Shown piece by piece: positions 43,280 through 52,675 of a DNA stretch of 64,000 bases. The translations under genes were made by a program, and so were the position numbers. The stretch is taken from contig NZ_JAQMHR010000002.1 in the NCBI RefSeq assembly GCF_028309625.1, forward strand, positions 483,660 to 547,659, in the 5' to 3' direction. Under the pieces are notes generated by a model. It did no database searches and was not told the origin of the DNA. It saw only the letters and a list, made by a program, of their open reading frames with translations. Source of the stretch: Trichococcus sp. K1Tr (lineage in GTDB: Bacteria > Bacillota > Bacilli > Lactobacillales > Aerococcaceae). Position 1 is the first letter of the stretch; each line of letters begins with the position of its first letter.

Positions 43280-44713
43280 TCAGACGATCTGATAGGTTCC
43301 GCGCAGTTCTTTTTCGTAAGGACCCATCTCGGCCAGATAATCCATCATGGCTTCGACTGCATGCTTTTCCAGATTCTTGTGTTCTTTTCCGAATTTCTTC
43401 GGAACGCCCTGGTTGGTCACATAGCTGACGTTGTATTCTTTATCCGGGATGACTTCTTCGCCAGCGATGAAAAGTTTTTGGACACGGGTTCCTTTTGGAT
43501 TTTCCAGTTTCAGGTAAGCGTGCAAGCCCATCGCCCTCTTCAGGTAGCCGCCCATCTGATTAAATGGGTCCGCTGCGTAGGTGCTCTCGAGGTTTTCTTC
43601 CAGCAAAGCGACTATTTCCGAACCAGTCAGGATAGCAGTTGAAATCGGCGGATCCATCGGAATGATTTGGTACAATTCCCTCAGCGTCACCGGGCCTTTC
43701 AGGATCGGAACCCCGTAGCGCCAGCCGTTGGAGAAGGCCAAATCCGTTTTCGTGTGGAAAAGGATCGCATCCAAGAGGAAGTTGTCCATCGTCGTTTCCA
43801 CGCTCCAGCCGCGGTGCAGCACTTTTTTGGTTTCGCCGACTTGGAGACCGAGTTTTTCGCGGTAAGGGGCTAAAGCTTCATCGATCAAAGCTTTCATTTC
43901 CGCATCTTCGGGGATATCCTCCGTAACCGGAATAAGTTGATGTTCGATGGATTGGATCGCGCCGTCCTCAAGGGTCAGTTCGAGTGCGCCGAGGAAAGAA
44001 CCGTGCGAACCAGACTGGATGACTGCCGTATTGCCTACTGTGACGATGTGTTCCTGACGGTTATGGGTGTGGCCGCTCAGGCAGATCGCCACGCCTTCGA
44101 CTTCGCTCATCAATTTCAGGTCCTGCGGGAAACCGAGATGGGACAGGACGATGATCAGATTGACCCCTTTTTCCTTCAGTTCCGCCACATAGCCGGGCAG
44201 CTCCTCGCGCCCCAAAGTGAAAGAGAGGCCTTCGCTGAAATGGGGCGGCATCGTTTTGTCGATGATGTTGCAGGCGATGCCGATCACACCGATCGAAAGT
44301 TCCCCGACGGACAGGATTTTGTAAGGCTCGAACGCCAACTTGCCGCTTTCTTTTTCGTAGGCATTGATTGCCAGAATCGGATAATCCAACTGCTGGCCTA
44401 TTTTTTTCAGATTGGCCGGCCCGAAGCCAGTGTCCCAGTGGAATGTCATGGCATCAAAACCGACTTCGTTCAGCACCGGCAGCATGTGCCAGCCTTTCGA
44501 ATCGATCGCTTCGTAGGTGCCATGGATCGTGTCGCCGTTATCGAAAACGAGTGTCGGATTTTTGCTGCGGAAATCCTTGATCAGGCTTTGGAGGCGGGCA
44601 TAGCCGCCAGCCTTGCGGAACGCCAATTTCTCCTTTTCGTAGAACAGTTCGTTGTGCAGCTCCAAGTAGCTGTGGGTGTCGTTGATCTGAAGGATCGTCA
44701 ATTTTTCTTGCAT
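43280..44713 (-). CDS. Metallophosphatase/5'-nucleotidase-family protein, SoxB-like variant
   Basis: 477 residues. An N-terminal calcineurin-like domain has ILQINDTHSYLE (DxH), LVFDNGDTIHGT (GD), then MTFHWDTGFGP in place of the usual GNHEFDxG, VLSHLG and LSGHTHN. A C-terminal 5'-nucleotidase domain follows (about 270-477). The HWDxGxG form of the third motif resembles the SoxB branch, in which the Asn of GNHE is replaced. There is no signal peptide, so it is cytoplasmic, unlike classic UshA. The substrate may be a nucleotide or another phosphoester. It is monocistronic. Confidence 0.85.
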   Translation of the reverse strand: MQEKLTILQINDTHSYLELHNELFYEKEKLAFRKAGGYARLQSLIKDFRSKNPTLVFDNGDTIHGTYEAIDSKGWHMLPVLNEVGFDAMTFHWDTGFGPANLKKIGQQLDYPILAINAYEKESGKLAFEPYKILSVGELSIGVIGIACNIIDKTMPPHFSEGLSFTLGREELPGYVAELKEKGVNLIIVLSHLGFPQDLKLMSEVEGVAICLSGHTHNRQEHIVTVGNTAVIQSGSHGSFLGALELTLEDGAIQSIEHQLIPVTEDIPEDAEMKALIDEALAPYREKLGLQVGETKKVLHRGWSVETTMDNFLLDAILFHTKTDLAFSNGWRYGVPILKGPVTLRELYQIIPMDPPISTAILTGSEIVALLEENLESTYAADPFNQMGGYLKRAMGLHAYLKLENPKGTRVQKLFIAGEEVIPDKEYNVSYVTNQGVPKKFGKEHKNLEKHAVEAMMDYLAEMGPYEKELRGTYQIV

Positions 44714-44919
44714 AGGAATCCACCTTTCTGGACGAAATGTGACAGTAGCATTCGTTATATTGTTGTTTCCATTCTAACACTCTGTGCGGAGGATACCGAT
44801 TGATATGCCCTGGGACGTAGAGGCTGAATCGTGAAACTGAATCGAAAACGCAATTTCAGTGCAGAACTGTGTTAGAATTTGGATATATAAATGGATGGGA
44901 CAGGGGAGGCGTTCGGGTT

Positions 44920-45843
44920 TTGGATGTTAGGGTTGTATTTGGTAGGATGATTATGCTGGTCTTGATCATGTTTGTGGGCTATCTCGCGACGGTCATGAAG
45001 GTTTTCGACAAGCACGCGAACGCCAATTTTGCGGCGTTGATCACCTATGTCACGGTGCCTGCGCTCGTCATCGCATCGGTGGAAGGCGCAGGTGAGGTGG
45101 GCACGAAATCGGACACGCTCTTCGTCTTGTTGACCGCGACGCTGATGTATCTTTTCACGGTCGGATTGGCCAAGTTCAGTCCGAAACTGTTCCGCGCGGA
45201 TAAAGAAACGGAAGGAATCATCGAGTTCCTGACCATCTTCACGAACAACGGATTTATGGGGCTGCCGGTCGTGCAGGCGATTTTCGGCACAGGCGCACTT
45301 TTTTATGCATCGCTGTACGGCATCCCGAACAACCTGTTGATCTACTCTTTGGGTGTCTTTCTGATTGCGAAAGGCTCGAAAAAATCGCGGGCGAACTGGA
45401 AAGCAATCCTGTTGAATCCCGGCAACCTCGCTTCGCTGTTCGCGGTTTTCGTTTTCTTGTTCGACATCAAATTGCCGACGCTGGTGATGGACACCGCCAC
45501 CAGCATCGGAAACATCACGGCTCCGTTGGCAATGATCATCATCGGCGCGTCATTGGCCGACATCGATATCCTCGGCGCCTTCAAGGAATGGAAAATCTAT
45601 CTGTTTGCGTTCTACCGTATGATCGTGATTCCGCTGTTCCTCTGGTGGGCTTTGAAGGGCATCCTGACGAACCCGACCATGCTGGGGATCCTCGTCATCA
45701 TCGCCGCCATGCCTGGCCCGGCGATGGCTGTCGCGTTGTCGATGCAGTACGGAGGCAACACGGCCTTCTCAACGCGCTACGTTTTCATTTCGACGCTGCT
45801 ATCGGTATTCACAATCCCATTATTGGCGGCGCTGCTTTTTTGA
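44920..45843 (+). CDS. AEC-family (auxin efflux carrier-like) transporter
   Basis: 308 residues, ten predicted membrane helices in the AEC/malate permease fold, with GLPVVQAIFG and the YGIPNNLLIYSLGVFLI region after helix 4, and a long intracellular basic stretch (KGSKKSRANWK) midway. Bacterial members carry dicarboxylates such as malate or malonate. I start it at TTG 44920, with GGGAGG about 10 bases upstream; the longer in-frame reading from 44869 overlaps the extended -10 element TGTTAGAAT. Monocistronic. Confidence 0.85.
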   Translation: MDVRVVFGRMIMLVLIMFVGYLATVMKVFDKHANANFAALITYVTVPALVIASVEGAGEVGTKSDTLFVLLTATLMYLFTVGLAKFSPKLFRADKETEGIIEFLTIFTNNGFMGLPVVQAIFGTGALFYASLYGIPNNLLIYSLGVFLIAKGSKKSRANWKAILLNPGNLASLFAVFVFLFDIKLPTLVMDTATSIGNITAPLAMIIIGASLADIDILGAFKEWKIYLFAFYRMIVIPLFLWWALKGILTNPTMLGILVIIAAMPGPAMAVALSMQYGGNTAFSTRYVFISTLLSVFTIPLLAALLF

Positions 45844-45858
45844 GCGGCATATATGCTG

Positions 45859-45902
45859 AAAGAACGCCCACTCCGCACGGTTTGCGGAATGGGCGTTCTT
45901 TG
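45859..45902. terminator. Bidirectional terminator
   Basis: AAAGAACGCCCA and TCCGCA pair with TGCGGA and TGGGCGTTCTTT. It separates the convergent AEC and ECF genes. Confidence 0.92.
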
Positions 45903-45935
45903 TGGTTTTGGGTAATCGTTGCGTGCGCGCAGTCG

Positions 45936-46433
45936 TTATTTGAATTTCTTCGTGATGTAAGGGTTCAACCAACGGTACAACAACGTGGACAAGAAAGCTC
46001 CTACGAGACCTTGCGCGATGTTCAGCGGGAATGAAGCGATCGCGGCACCGAAGCCGAAAAGGATCGTGTCCCCAATGGCGTATCCAATCGCCATCCAAAC
46101 ACCGGCGATCACCGTGGCAACCAATGGCTTCTTGTGATCCATTTTCTGGAACAACCAGCCGGCAAAGAATCCTTCCAAACCTTTTACGACAAAAGTGATC
46201 GGTGCATAGAAGGCATAACCGGCGAACAGGTCGGCCAACATGCTGCCGAGTGAGCCGACGAAGAAGCCAGCACTGCCTCCGAAGGACAGACCGGCCAACA
46301 GAAGGACCATGTCCCCCAAGTTGACGTAGCCGTAAGGAATCGGAATTCGGAACAATAAGGTCATGACGACAGTAAGCGCCATAAATAAGGCCAAAACAAC
46401 CAATCTGTAAGTACTGTTTTTTTCAGTTTTCAT
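45936..46433 (-). CDS. ECF transporter S component, probably for vitamin B6
   Basis: 165 residues, six membrane helices, with an N-terminal basic TYRLVVLALFMALTVVMTL and helix pairs around GYVNLGDMVLLLAGLSFGGSAGFFVGSLGSMLADLF, the ECF substrate-binding (S) fold. It would dock on a shared energizing module encoded elsewhere. ATG 46433 has GGAGG eight bases before; the frame extends 15 bases further to a TTG inside that site, which I reject. Its divergent neighbour is pyridoxal kinase, so pyridoxine or pyridoxal is the likely ligand (inference). Confidence 0.82.
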   Translation of the reverse strand: MKTEKNSTYRLVVLALFMALTVVMTLLFRIPIPYGYVNLGDMVLLLAGLSFGGSAGFFVGSLGSMLADLFAGYAFYAPITFVVKGLEGFFAGWLFQKMDHKKPLVATVIAGVWMAIGYAIGDTILFGFGAAIASFPLNIAQGLVGAFLSTLLYRWLNPYITKKFK

Positions 46434-46603
46434 GCAATTCGCCTCCAAGCATTATTTTTAATTATAGCCCTTATGCAAAAGTTTGCACTCTTTTTCTCAT
46501 CGTTTTCACAATAATTTCCAAAATGATGGAAAAATGAGGAAATCCAATGAAAAGATGATAGAATGGGAATAATTGAGTTTCAAAAGTAAAGGGGTGCAAG
46601 CAT

Positions 46604-47467
46604 TTGAGTCAACCGAGAGTACTGATTATCCAAGATATTTCCGCCAGTTGCCGCATTTCGATGAACGTGGCGGTTCCCGTAGTGAGCTGCCTGGACAATT
46701 GGGTGAGCATCCTGCCGACAGCACTGTTGTCCACTCATACGGGTAAAGAATTTGAAGGCTATACCTTTTTGGATCTGACCCAGGAAATGGGCGGCATCCT
46801 GCAGCATTGGCAATCATTGGGCATCAAATTCGACGGCATCCTGATCGGCTATCTGGGTTCGCGCCAGCAGATCGACATCGTGCGGGGGATTATCCATACG
46901 TTTGCGTCCGAAGATGCCCACATCGTTCTCGATCCGGCGATGGGCGATCAAGGCGTTCTCTATCCGGGTTTCACGCTTGAATATGTGGATGAAATGGCGG
47001 CGCTCTGCAATGAAGCGACGGTGATCACGCCGAACGTGACGGAAGCCTGCTTTTTGACCAAACGCCCCGTGTTGAAGAAGCCTTACAAGGAAGCCGAGGT
47101 TGCGGAATTATTGGCTGATTTGCGGGTGTTGAATCCGAAGAGCGTCGTGCTGACGGGCGTTTCCTTGGAACCGGAAAAGATCGGTGCTGTCTGCGTCAGC
47201 CAAAACGAACCTGAAGCGCAGTATGCCTTCGCGAAACATTTTCCCGGCCATTATGACGGCGCGGGCGATCTCTTCACGAGCGTCGTTGGCGGTCTGCTTT
47301 TCCAGGACCTGCCGCTGACCATAGCCACCGAAACTGCCGTCCACTACAACAGCATGGTAATTGAGCGCACCCTGAAAAGCGGACGCGAACTGCACTATGG
47401 CGTCCAATTCGAGACGGATCTGCCGTATCTGATCGAACAGCTGCGCAAATACAAACCAACTGAATAG
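46604..47467 (+). CDS. Pyridoxal kinase-like protein (PdxK/PdxY group)
   Basis: 287 residues from TTG 46604, with AAAGGGGTG upstream. It has the ribokinase-like fold: VLIIQDISASCRISMNVAVPV at the substrate site, VLDPAMGDQGVLYPGF, TPNVTEACFLT and the anion-hole motif HFPGHYDGAGDLFTSVVGG with the catalytic Asp in GAGD. It phosphorylates pyridoxal, pyridoxine or pyridoxamine at the 5' position. The divergent ECF S component supports a vitamin B6 salvage pair. It is followed 42 bases later by panE. Confidence 0.88.
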   Translation: MSQPRVLIIQDISASCRISMNVAVPVVSCLDNWVSILPTALLSTHTGKEFEGYTFLDLTQEMGGILQHWQSLGIKFDGILIGYLGSRQQIDIVRGIIHTFASEDAHIVLDPAMGDQGVLYPGFTLEYVDEMAALCNEATVITPNVTEACFLTKRPVLKKPYKEAEVAELLADLRVLNPKSVVLTGVSLEPEKIGAVCVSQNEPEAQYAFAKHFPGHYDGAGDLFTSVVGGLLFQDLPLTIATETAVHYNSMVIERTLKSGRELHYGVQFETDLPYLIEQLRKYKPTE

Positions 47468-47509
47468 ATAATTTTTTTCAAGAATTTTTTCGGAAAGAGA
47501 CGTGAGAAA

Positions 47510-48427
47510 ATGAAAATAGAAACTGTAGCCATAATCGGATTGGGTGCCCTGGGGATCCTCTACGGTAATCATTTCACGAAAGCCATCGGAAAGGATCACG
47601 TGCGCATCGTCGTCAACAAAGCGCGGATGGCGCGCTACCAGGAACAAGGCATTTCCTTCAACGGAGAGCCATGCGATTTCCAATACGTCGACGAAACGGA
47701 TGCCAGCTTGGCGCCGGCGGATCTGGTCATTTTGGCCGTAAAGGGGACCCAATTGGATGAAGCGATCGAAACCGCCCGCCACCAAGTCGGACCGGAGACG
47801 ACGATCATTTCGGTGCTTAACGGTATCTCCAGCGAAGAAGTCATAGGTGCGGCTTTCGGTGGCGAGAAGGTCGTACACTGCGTAGCCCAAGGGATGGACG
47901 CGTTGCGCATCGGCAATGATGTGAAGTCTGTCCATATCGGCGAACTGCGCATTGGCCTCGATGCTCCGGAAAAACAGGCGCGTTTGGATGCGGTGGCGGC
48001 TTTCTTCGAAGAAACGGCTTTGCCGCACGTGGTCGAAGCGGATATCCTGCACCGCATGTGGGCGAAATTCATGCTTAATGTCGGCGTGAATCAAGTGCTT
48101 ATGGTGAAGGAAGGCACTTTCCGCGACATCCACGAAGCAGGGCCAACTCGCGATCTGATGATCGCTGCCATGCGCGAAGTCCTGCCGATCGCCCAGAAGG
48201 AAGGCGTCAACCTGACGGAAACCGACCTGGAAAATGATTTGGCGATCATCGACGGACTGACGCCGCTGGGGATGCCATCGATGCGCCAGGATGGCATCGC
48301 GAAACGGCCTTCAGAGGTCGAGTTGTTTGCAGGCACCATTCTGAAAAAAGCCAAAAAATATGGACTGCCTGCCCCGACGAACCAGTACCTGTATGACCAG
48401 GTCCAGTCCATCGAAGCAACTTACTGA
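47510..48427 (+). CDS. panE: 2-dehydropantoate 2-reductase
   Basis: 305 residues. The NADPH-binding GLGALGILYG is at residues 10-19, ADLVILAVKGTQLDEAI is the second Rossmann strand, and MWAKFMLNVGVNQV carries the catalytic Lys and Asn. It reduces ketopantoate to pantoate for coenzyme A synthesis. Homologues in Firmicutes can act on other alpha-keto acids, so pantothenate use is likely rather than proven. It may be co-transcribed with the upstream kinase. A hairpin terminator follows. Confidence 0.87.
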   Translation: MKIETVAIIGLGALGILYGNHFTKAIGKDHVRIVVNKARMARYQEQGISFNGEPCDFQYVDETDASLAPADLVILAVKGTQLDEAIETARHQVGPETTIISVLNGISSEEVIGAAFGGEKVVHCVAQGMDALRIGNDVKSVHIGELRIGLDAPEKQARLDAVAAFFEETALPHVVEADILHRMWAKFMLNVGVNQVLMVKEGTFRDIHEAGPTRDLMIAAMREVLPIAQKEGVNLTETDLENDLAIIDGLTPLGMPSMRQDGIAKRPSEVELFAGTILKKAKKYGLPAPTNQYLYDQVQSIEATY

Positions 48428-48442
48428 GAGAACGGATTACTG

Positions 48443-48487
48443 GCCTTCGCAGGCGAAGGCATCAAGCCCTCGCCTGCGGGGGCTTTT
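48443..48487 (+). terminator. Terminator with two alternative hairpins
   Basis: GCCTTCGC/GCGAAGGC is a perfect hairpin at 48443-48460. Its right half, CGCAGGCGA, can instead pair with TCGCCTGCG at 48470-48478, followed by GGGGGCTTTT. The two folds are mutually exclusive. Confidence 0.65.
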
Positions 48488-48538
48488 GCGTTGTTGCTGA
48501 AGCTTCAGGCAGCACCGGATGATTTTTGGCGAGTCCAA

Positions 48539-48715
48539 CTCCGGCGGGGCCCTCCTCGCCGGAGCTGAGGCGAGCGCAAATCCTGCACCTCCGACGAACC
48601 CATGCTCGGCGGAGGACAGCCTGCGATTTTGCGCCCAGCTCCGGCCAACATTCGCTCACAGGAGCAGAGCAAATCACCGGAACCCCAACTCCGTTGAGAA
48701 GGGCGCTCACCGGAG
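48539..48715. repeat. 50-bp-period CTCC/GGAG palindromic repeat array, family 2, locus F (4 copies)
   Basis: Units at 48539-48564, 48589-48614, 48639-48664 and 48689-48715, each 50 bases apart. Copies 1 and 2 are the best (CTCCGGCG ... CGCCGGAG; CTCCGACGA ... CGGCGGAG). GGAGCTGAG or GGAGCAGAG follows copies 1 and 3, as at locus D. It lies between panE and pepF, both plus-strand. Confidence 0.85.
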
Positions 48716-48810
48716 GGAAAGCTCGATACCCGACGCTGGCAGCATTTTTTTGTTATAATGGAAGCATTCATTCTACAATCGTCAAAAAGCACGAAAAAGG
48801 AGCCAAAATC

Positions 48811-50619
48811 ATGACACAAGAACAACTGAAAAATCGAGCGGACGTCCCTGAGGCGTTGACTTGGGATGTGACCGCACTCTATAAAACAAGAGCAGACTTC
48901 GAGGCTGCTTTGAATGGTCTAAAAGTTGCAACAGCAACCTTCGCAACGACATACGAAGGCAAACTCACGGACGCCAAAACGATCCTTGCCGCTATGAAGG
49001 AATACGAAAAGCTCATCGAAACCGCAACTTTGGCGGATCACTATGCGATGATGCCGGAAGCGACTGACCTGACCGATCCGGACAACGTCGAGCTGTCCCG
49101 CCAAACGGCGAACGCGATGGCGGACATCAGCGCCCAACTGACATTCTTTGAATCGGAACTGATCGGCTGCGACGCCGCTGTCCTCGATCAGGTCGTTTCG
49201 GAAAAAGTGCGTTTCGCTTCCTATGTCCGCCACATCAAGAAAAACAAAAGCATCCAGCTGGCGCCTGAAGTCGAAAAGGCATTGGCCCAGTTGGCCCCGA
49301 CATTGGATGCGCCTAGCGCCATCTATGAACAGGCTCGCCTTGGCGATATGGACTTCGGCACTTTCATGGCCGACGGGAAGGAATATCCGTTGAGCTTCGT
49401 GCTTTATGAGGATTACTACATGTATCATGACGACACGGCGATTCGTAGGGCAGCTTTCGATAAATTTTCGGCTGTACTAAGCGATTACGAAAATGTGGTC
49501 GCAACGGCCTACTATACCCAGCTGCAAAAGGAAAAGACGTTGGCGACAATGCGCGGTTTCGATTCCGTGATCGACTATCTGCTCTACGGGCAGGAGGTGA
49601 CGCGCGATCTGTATGACCGCCAAATCGACACGATCATGAACGACCTAGCGCCGGTGATGCAGAAATACATCACCCATCTGAAGGAAATCCGCGGACTGGA
49701 CAAAATGACTTATGCCGACTTGAAGATCGCGCTGGATCCGGAATATTCGCCGCAAGTTTCGATCGAAGAGTCGCAGGTGATGGTTCAGGATGCCATTGCG
49801 GTACTGGGCGAGGATTATACCGACCGGATCATGCGGGCTTATCCGGAGCGTTGGATCGATTTCGCCCAGAACATCGGCAAGTCGACCGGTGGATTTTGTA
49901 CCAGCCCATACGGCACGCATCCTTACATCCTGATGTCATGGGCGAACCAACTTTCGGACGTCTATACGCTGATCCATGAATTGGGCCATGCCGGCCAGAT
50001 GATCCTGTCGAACGAAAACAACAGCATCCTTGGTTCGGAGCCATCGTTGTACCTGATCGAAGGCCCATCCACCTTCAATGAACTGCTGTTGACGGAGTCA
50101 TTGGCGCGCAAGAGCACGGATGCGCGCATGCAGCGCTTCGCTTTGACGAAGATGCTTTCCGACACCTATTTCCACAATTTCGTCACGCACTTGCTGGAAG
50201 CCGCCTATCAGAGGGAAGTCTACAACTTGATAGACGCGGGCAAGAGCTTCGATGCCGGCAAATTGAGCGAAATCAAACGGAACGTGCTGGAGCGATTCTG
50301 GGGAGATGCTGTGGAAATCAACGCTGGAGCGGAGCTGACATGGATGCGCCAGATCCATTACTACATGGGGCTGTATTCCTACACCTATTCGGCCGGACTG
50401 ACGATCGCGACGCAAGCCTTCCTGCGCGTCAAAACGGAAGGCGAAGCGGCTGTCGGAAAATGGTTGGAATTCCTGGCGCTCGGGGACCAATTGGAATCCG
50501 CAGAAGCCGCAGCATTGGCCGGTGTGGACATCAAAACGGACCAGGCGCTGCAGGATACGATCCATTATTTGGACGAAGCGGTCGATCAAATCATCACACT
50601 AAGCAAAGAACTTGCTTAA
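48811..50619 (+). CDS. pepF: Oligoendopeptidase F
   Basis: 602 residues from ATG 48811 with AAAAAGGAG upstream; an open in-frame stretch back to 48526 runs through the repeat array and is not coding. The M3B zinc-protease motif is in YTLIHELGHAGQ (HExxH) with the third ligand Glu in a downstream helix (PSTFNELLLTESL). It hydrolyses oligopeptides of about 7 to 17 residues in the cytoplasm. Total length matches PepF. The ywbE-like gene follows 13 bases later. Confidence 0.94.
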   Translation: MTQEQLKNRADVPEALTWDVTALYKTRADFEAALNGLKVATATFATTYEGKLTDAKTILAAMKEYEKLIETATLADHYAMMPEATDLTDPDNVELSRQTANAMADISAQLTFFESELIGCDAAVLDQVVSEKVRFASYVRHIKKNKSIQLAPEVEKALAQLAPTLDAPSAIYEQARLGDMDFGTFMADGKEYPLSFVLYEDYYMYHDDTAIRRAAFDKFSAVLSDYENVVATAYYTQLQKEKTLATMRGFDSVIDYLLYGQEVTRDLYDRQIDTIMNDLAPVMQKYITHLKEIRGLDKMTYADLKIALDPEYSPQVSIEESQVMVQDAIAVLGEDYTDRIMRAYPERWIDFAQNIGKSTGGFCTSPYGTHPYILMSWANQLSDVYTLIHELGHAGQMILSNENNSILGSEPSLYLIEGPSTFNELLLTESLARKSTDARMQRFALTKMLSDTYFHNFVTHLLEAAYQREVYNLIDAGKSFDAGKLSEIKRNVLERFWGDAVEINAGAELTWMRQIHYYMGLYSYTYSAGLTIATQAFLRVKTEGEAAVGKWLEFLALGDQLESAEAAALAGVDIKTDQALQDTIHYLDEAVDQIITLSKELA

Positions 50620-50632
50620 GAAAGAGGAAACT

Positions 50633-50836
50633 ATGGACGGAAAACTCAGAAAAAACATCAAAATCGGCGCTTTGGTCGATATCGTCTTGAAGAAAGACCA
50701 ACGCACCGGGAAATTGACAAGAGGGCATGTGAAACGGCTGTTGACGAACAGCCCCAATCATCCGCACGGCATCAAAGTCATGTTGGTTGAAGGTGACCAG
50801 GTCGGACGTGTGCAACAAATCGTGGACGAGGCATAA
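50633..50836 (+). CDS. ywbE: YwbE family protein
   Basis: 67 residues: RKNIKIGALVDIVLKKDQRTGKLTRGHVKRLLTNSPNHPHGIKVML in two blocks, the complete YwbE/DUF2196 family with the typical G-x-V-x-I-V-x-K-x-D-Q-x-TGxLT pattern. Its function is unknown; the fold is a small KOW-like beta barrel by appearance. GAGGAAA lies before ATG 50633. It follows pepF in the same operon. Confidence 0.9.
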   Translation: MDGKLRKNIKIGALVDIVLKKDQRTGKLTRGHVKRLLTNSPNHPHGIKVMLVEGDQVGRVQQIVDEA

Positions 50837-50924
50837 ATTGGAATGAAAAATGAGAAAAAAATCGATTGATCGCTACTTTTCTCAGAAAAAGGAATCATAT
50901 GAAAATCCGATGATAGTTTTTTTG

Positions 50925-50953
50925 TTGACAGTTCTTTTCAAATCTTATATTAT
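50925..50953 (+). promoter_or_regulatory. Promoter of the T-box ABC operon
   Basis: TTGACA (50925-50930) and TATTAT (50948-50953) with a 17-base spacer, a near-perfect sigma-A promoter. The start is near 50960, just before the T-box stem I. Confidence 0.85.
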
Positions 50954-50959
50954 GATTTC

Positions 50960-51235
50960 ATACCACAACTGAATAAAACAAAGTCAGTGATGAAGAGAGT
51001 AGATTTGAATATTTTCTCCAGCGAGCCGGGACAGAGTGGAAGCCCAGCAGTAAAATATCAGATTGAAGCGCACTTCGGATGACGAAAAGGTGAACGTTCA
51101 GTAGCCTTTTACGCAATTTATGCGTTAATTTAATCGAGGTGGATTTGTTGTTTCACAGCAGATCAACTAGAGTGGTACCGCGGAATCAAACATTGACCCG
51201 TCTCTTGTAGCAATACAAGGGGCGGATTTTTTATA
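50960..51235 (+). promoter_or_regulatory. T-box leader of an amino acid ABC importer
   Basis: The T-box sequence AGAGTGGTACCGCGG is at 51169-51183. Upstream is stem I with GAAG ... CTTC base, an AGAGTAGATTTGA loop side, ATATTTT/AAAATAT, and the AGCGAGCC and GAGTGG distal elements. Downstream is the terminator CCGTCTCTTGTA/TACAAGGGGCGG plus T6 (51198-51232). Uncharged tRNA should pair with the T-box and let transcription pass. The specifier codon is within CAGATTGAAGCGCAC, but CAG, GAA and CAC are all possible, so the amino acid is not fixed. Confidence 0.9.
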
Positions 51236-51281
51236 CCCAAAGGACCACCATCAAAAACAAAAAAAAGGGGATTATATACAA

Positions 51282-51932
51282 ATGGATTCAACTTTCTTTG
51301 AGACCTACATGCCGATCTATTTCCAAGGCGCAGGTTATACGATTGGCCTTTCGATCAGCGCGATCGTACTGGGCGTCATATTAGGAACAGGATTGGCATT
51401 AATGAAAATGTCACCCAACAAGTTCCTCAGCATATTAGCGAAAGGGTATATCCAAATTGTGCGGGGTACACCATTGTTGGTGCAATTATTCATCATTTAT
51501 TACGGGTTGTACGTCATCAATATCGAATTGCCTGACTTCCTGTCCGGCGTCATCGCTGTATCATTGAACTCTGCAGCCTACATCGCCGAAATCATCCGTT
51601 CCGGTATCCAAGCGGTCGACAAAGGCCAAATGGAAGCCGCCCGCTCGATCGGGATGAGCAAATCAATGGCAATGCAAAAAATCATTTATCCACAAGCCAT
51701 CAAGAATATACTTCCGGCTTTGGGTAACGAATTCGTTACGCTGATCAAAGAAACATCGATCGTTTCCGTGTTGGGCTTGCGCGACTTGATGTTCGCAGCA
51801 AATACGGTCCGCGGTGCGACCTTCTTGCCATTCGGCCCGCTAGTGGTCGCTGCCGTGATGTACTTCATCATGACATCAATCGTCTCTAAATTAGTGGACA
51901 TTCTAGAAATGAGGTTGAAACAAAGTGATTAA
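51282..51932 (+). CDS. T-box-controlled amino acid ABC importer, permease
   Basis: 216-residue HisMQ/GlnP-type permease with five or so helices; [18 protein letters not shown] and the EAA loop ([32 protein letters not shown]) are clear. As only one permease gene is present it probably works as a homodimer. AAAAAAGGGG lies before the ATG. It is the first gene after the T-box terminator, so its expression depends on scarcity of a particular charged tRNA. It overlaps the ATPase gene by eight bases. Confidence 0.93.
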   Translation: MDSTFFETYMPIYFQGAGYTIGLSISAIVLGVILGTGLALMKMSPNKFLSILAKGYIQIVRGTPLLVQLFIIYYGLYVINIELPDFLSGVIAVSLNSAAYIAEIIRSGIQAVDKGQMEAARSIGMSKSMAMQKIIYPQAIKNILPALGNEFVTLIKETSIVSVLGLRDLMFAANTVRGATFLPFGPLVVAAVMYFIMTSIVSKLVDILEMRLKQSD

Positions 51933-52647
51933 AACAGAAAAACTTACGAAGTCCTTCGGCGACAAACAAGTTCTGAAAGGCATCGATGAACAAATCAACT
52001 CGGGTGAAGTTGTCGTTATCATCGGACCATCCGGATCGGGCAAAAGTACCTTTCTGCGCTGCATGAATCTGCTTGAAGAACCGACAACCGGGAAGGTTAT
52101 TTTTGAAGGTAAGGAAATCAACAAAAAAGGTGTGGATATCGATTCCATCCGCACCAAAATGGGCATGGTGTTCCAAAGCTTCAACCTTTTCCCGCATCTG
52201 ACGGTTTTGGACAACATCATGATCGGACCGCAGCATGTCAAAAAAGTACCGAAAGACAAAGCCGAAGCGATTGCCAGAAAATTGTTGGCGCGCATGGGCA
52301 TGTCCGAAAAGGCTGATGTCTATCCACAATCCTTATCGGGCGGACAGAAACAACGGATCGCAATCGCGCGCGCTTTGGCGATGGAGCCGGATATGATGCT
52401 GTTCGATGAACCAACATCCGCGCTTGACCCGGAAATGGTCGGCGAAGTGTTGCAGGTAATGAAAGACCTTGCGTTGGAAGGCATGACGATGGTAGTCGTG
52501 ACCCACGAAATGGGCTTCGCGAAAGAAGTCGGCGACCGCATCCTTTTCATGGATGACGGCCAAGTGATGGAACAAGGAACACCGGATGAGATTTTCAATC
52601 ATCCAAAAAGTGAGCGGACAAAGGATTTCTTATCGAAAGTCCTATAA
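51925..52647 (+). CDS. T-box-controlled amino acid ABC importer, ATP-binding protein
   Basis: 240 residues from GTG 51925. Walker [11 protein letters not shown]-loop [13 protein letters not shown], signature [15 protein letters not shown], Walker [12 protein letters not shown] and [12 protein letters not shown] are all intact. It is the same family as the ATPase at 3194-3916 (GlnQ type), but in a separate, T-box-controlled operon. It couples ATP hydrolysis to the permease upstream and takes substrate from either of two lipoproteins downstream. Confidence 0.93.
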   Translation: MIKTEKLTKSFGDKQVLKGIDEQINSGEVVVIIGPSGSGKSTFLRCMNLLEEPTTGKVIFEGKEINKKGVDIDSIRTKMGMVFQSFNLFPHLTVLDNIMIGPQHVKKVPKDKAEAIARKLLARMGMSEKADVYPQSLSGGQKQRIAIARALAMEPDMMLFDEPTSALDPEMVGEVLQVMKDLALEGMTMVVVTHEMGFAKEVGDRILFMDDGQVMEQGTPDEIFNHPKSERTKDFLSKVL

Positions 52648-52675
52648 AATAAAAAACATATTTGGAGGGGTTAGG

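Larger units (their letters stand above)
48428..48810. other. Gene-free gap with terminator, repeat array F and pepF promoter
   Basis: Left to right: a terminator (48443-48487), the four-copy family 2 array (48539-48715) and TGTTATAAT, an extended -10 (TATAAT at 48754-48759), 52 bases before pepF. Frames through the array are open by chance; I see no gene. Confidence 0.6.

Noticed and set aside
47108-48133. 341-codon minus-strand frame opposite the kinase and panE
   Set aside because: It spans two real genes and their gap; no domain and no start signal.
48526-48810. N-terminal 95-residue extension of pepF
   Set aside because: It runs through the family 2 array and the -10 box; the ribosome site fits ATG 48811.
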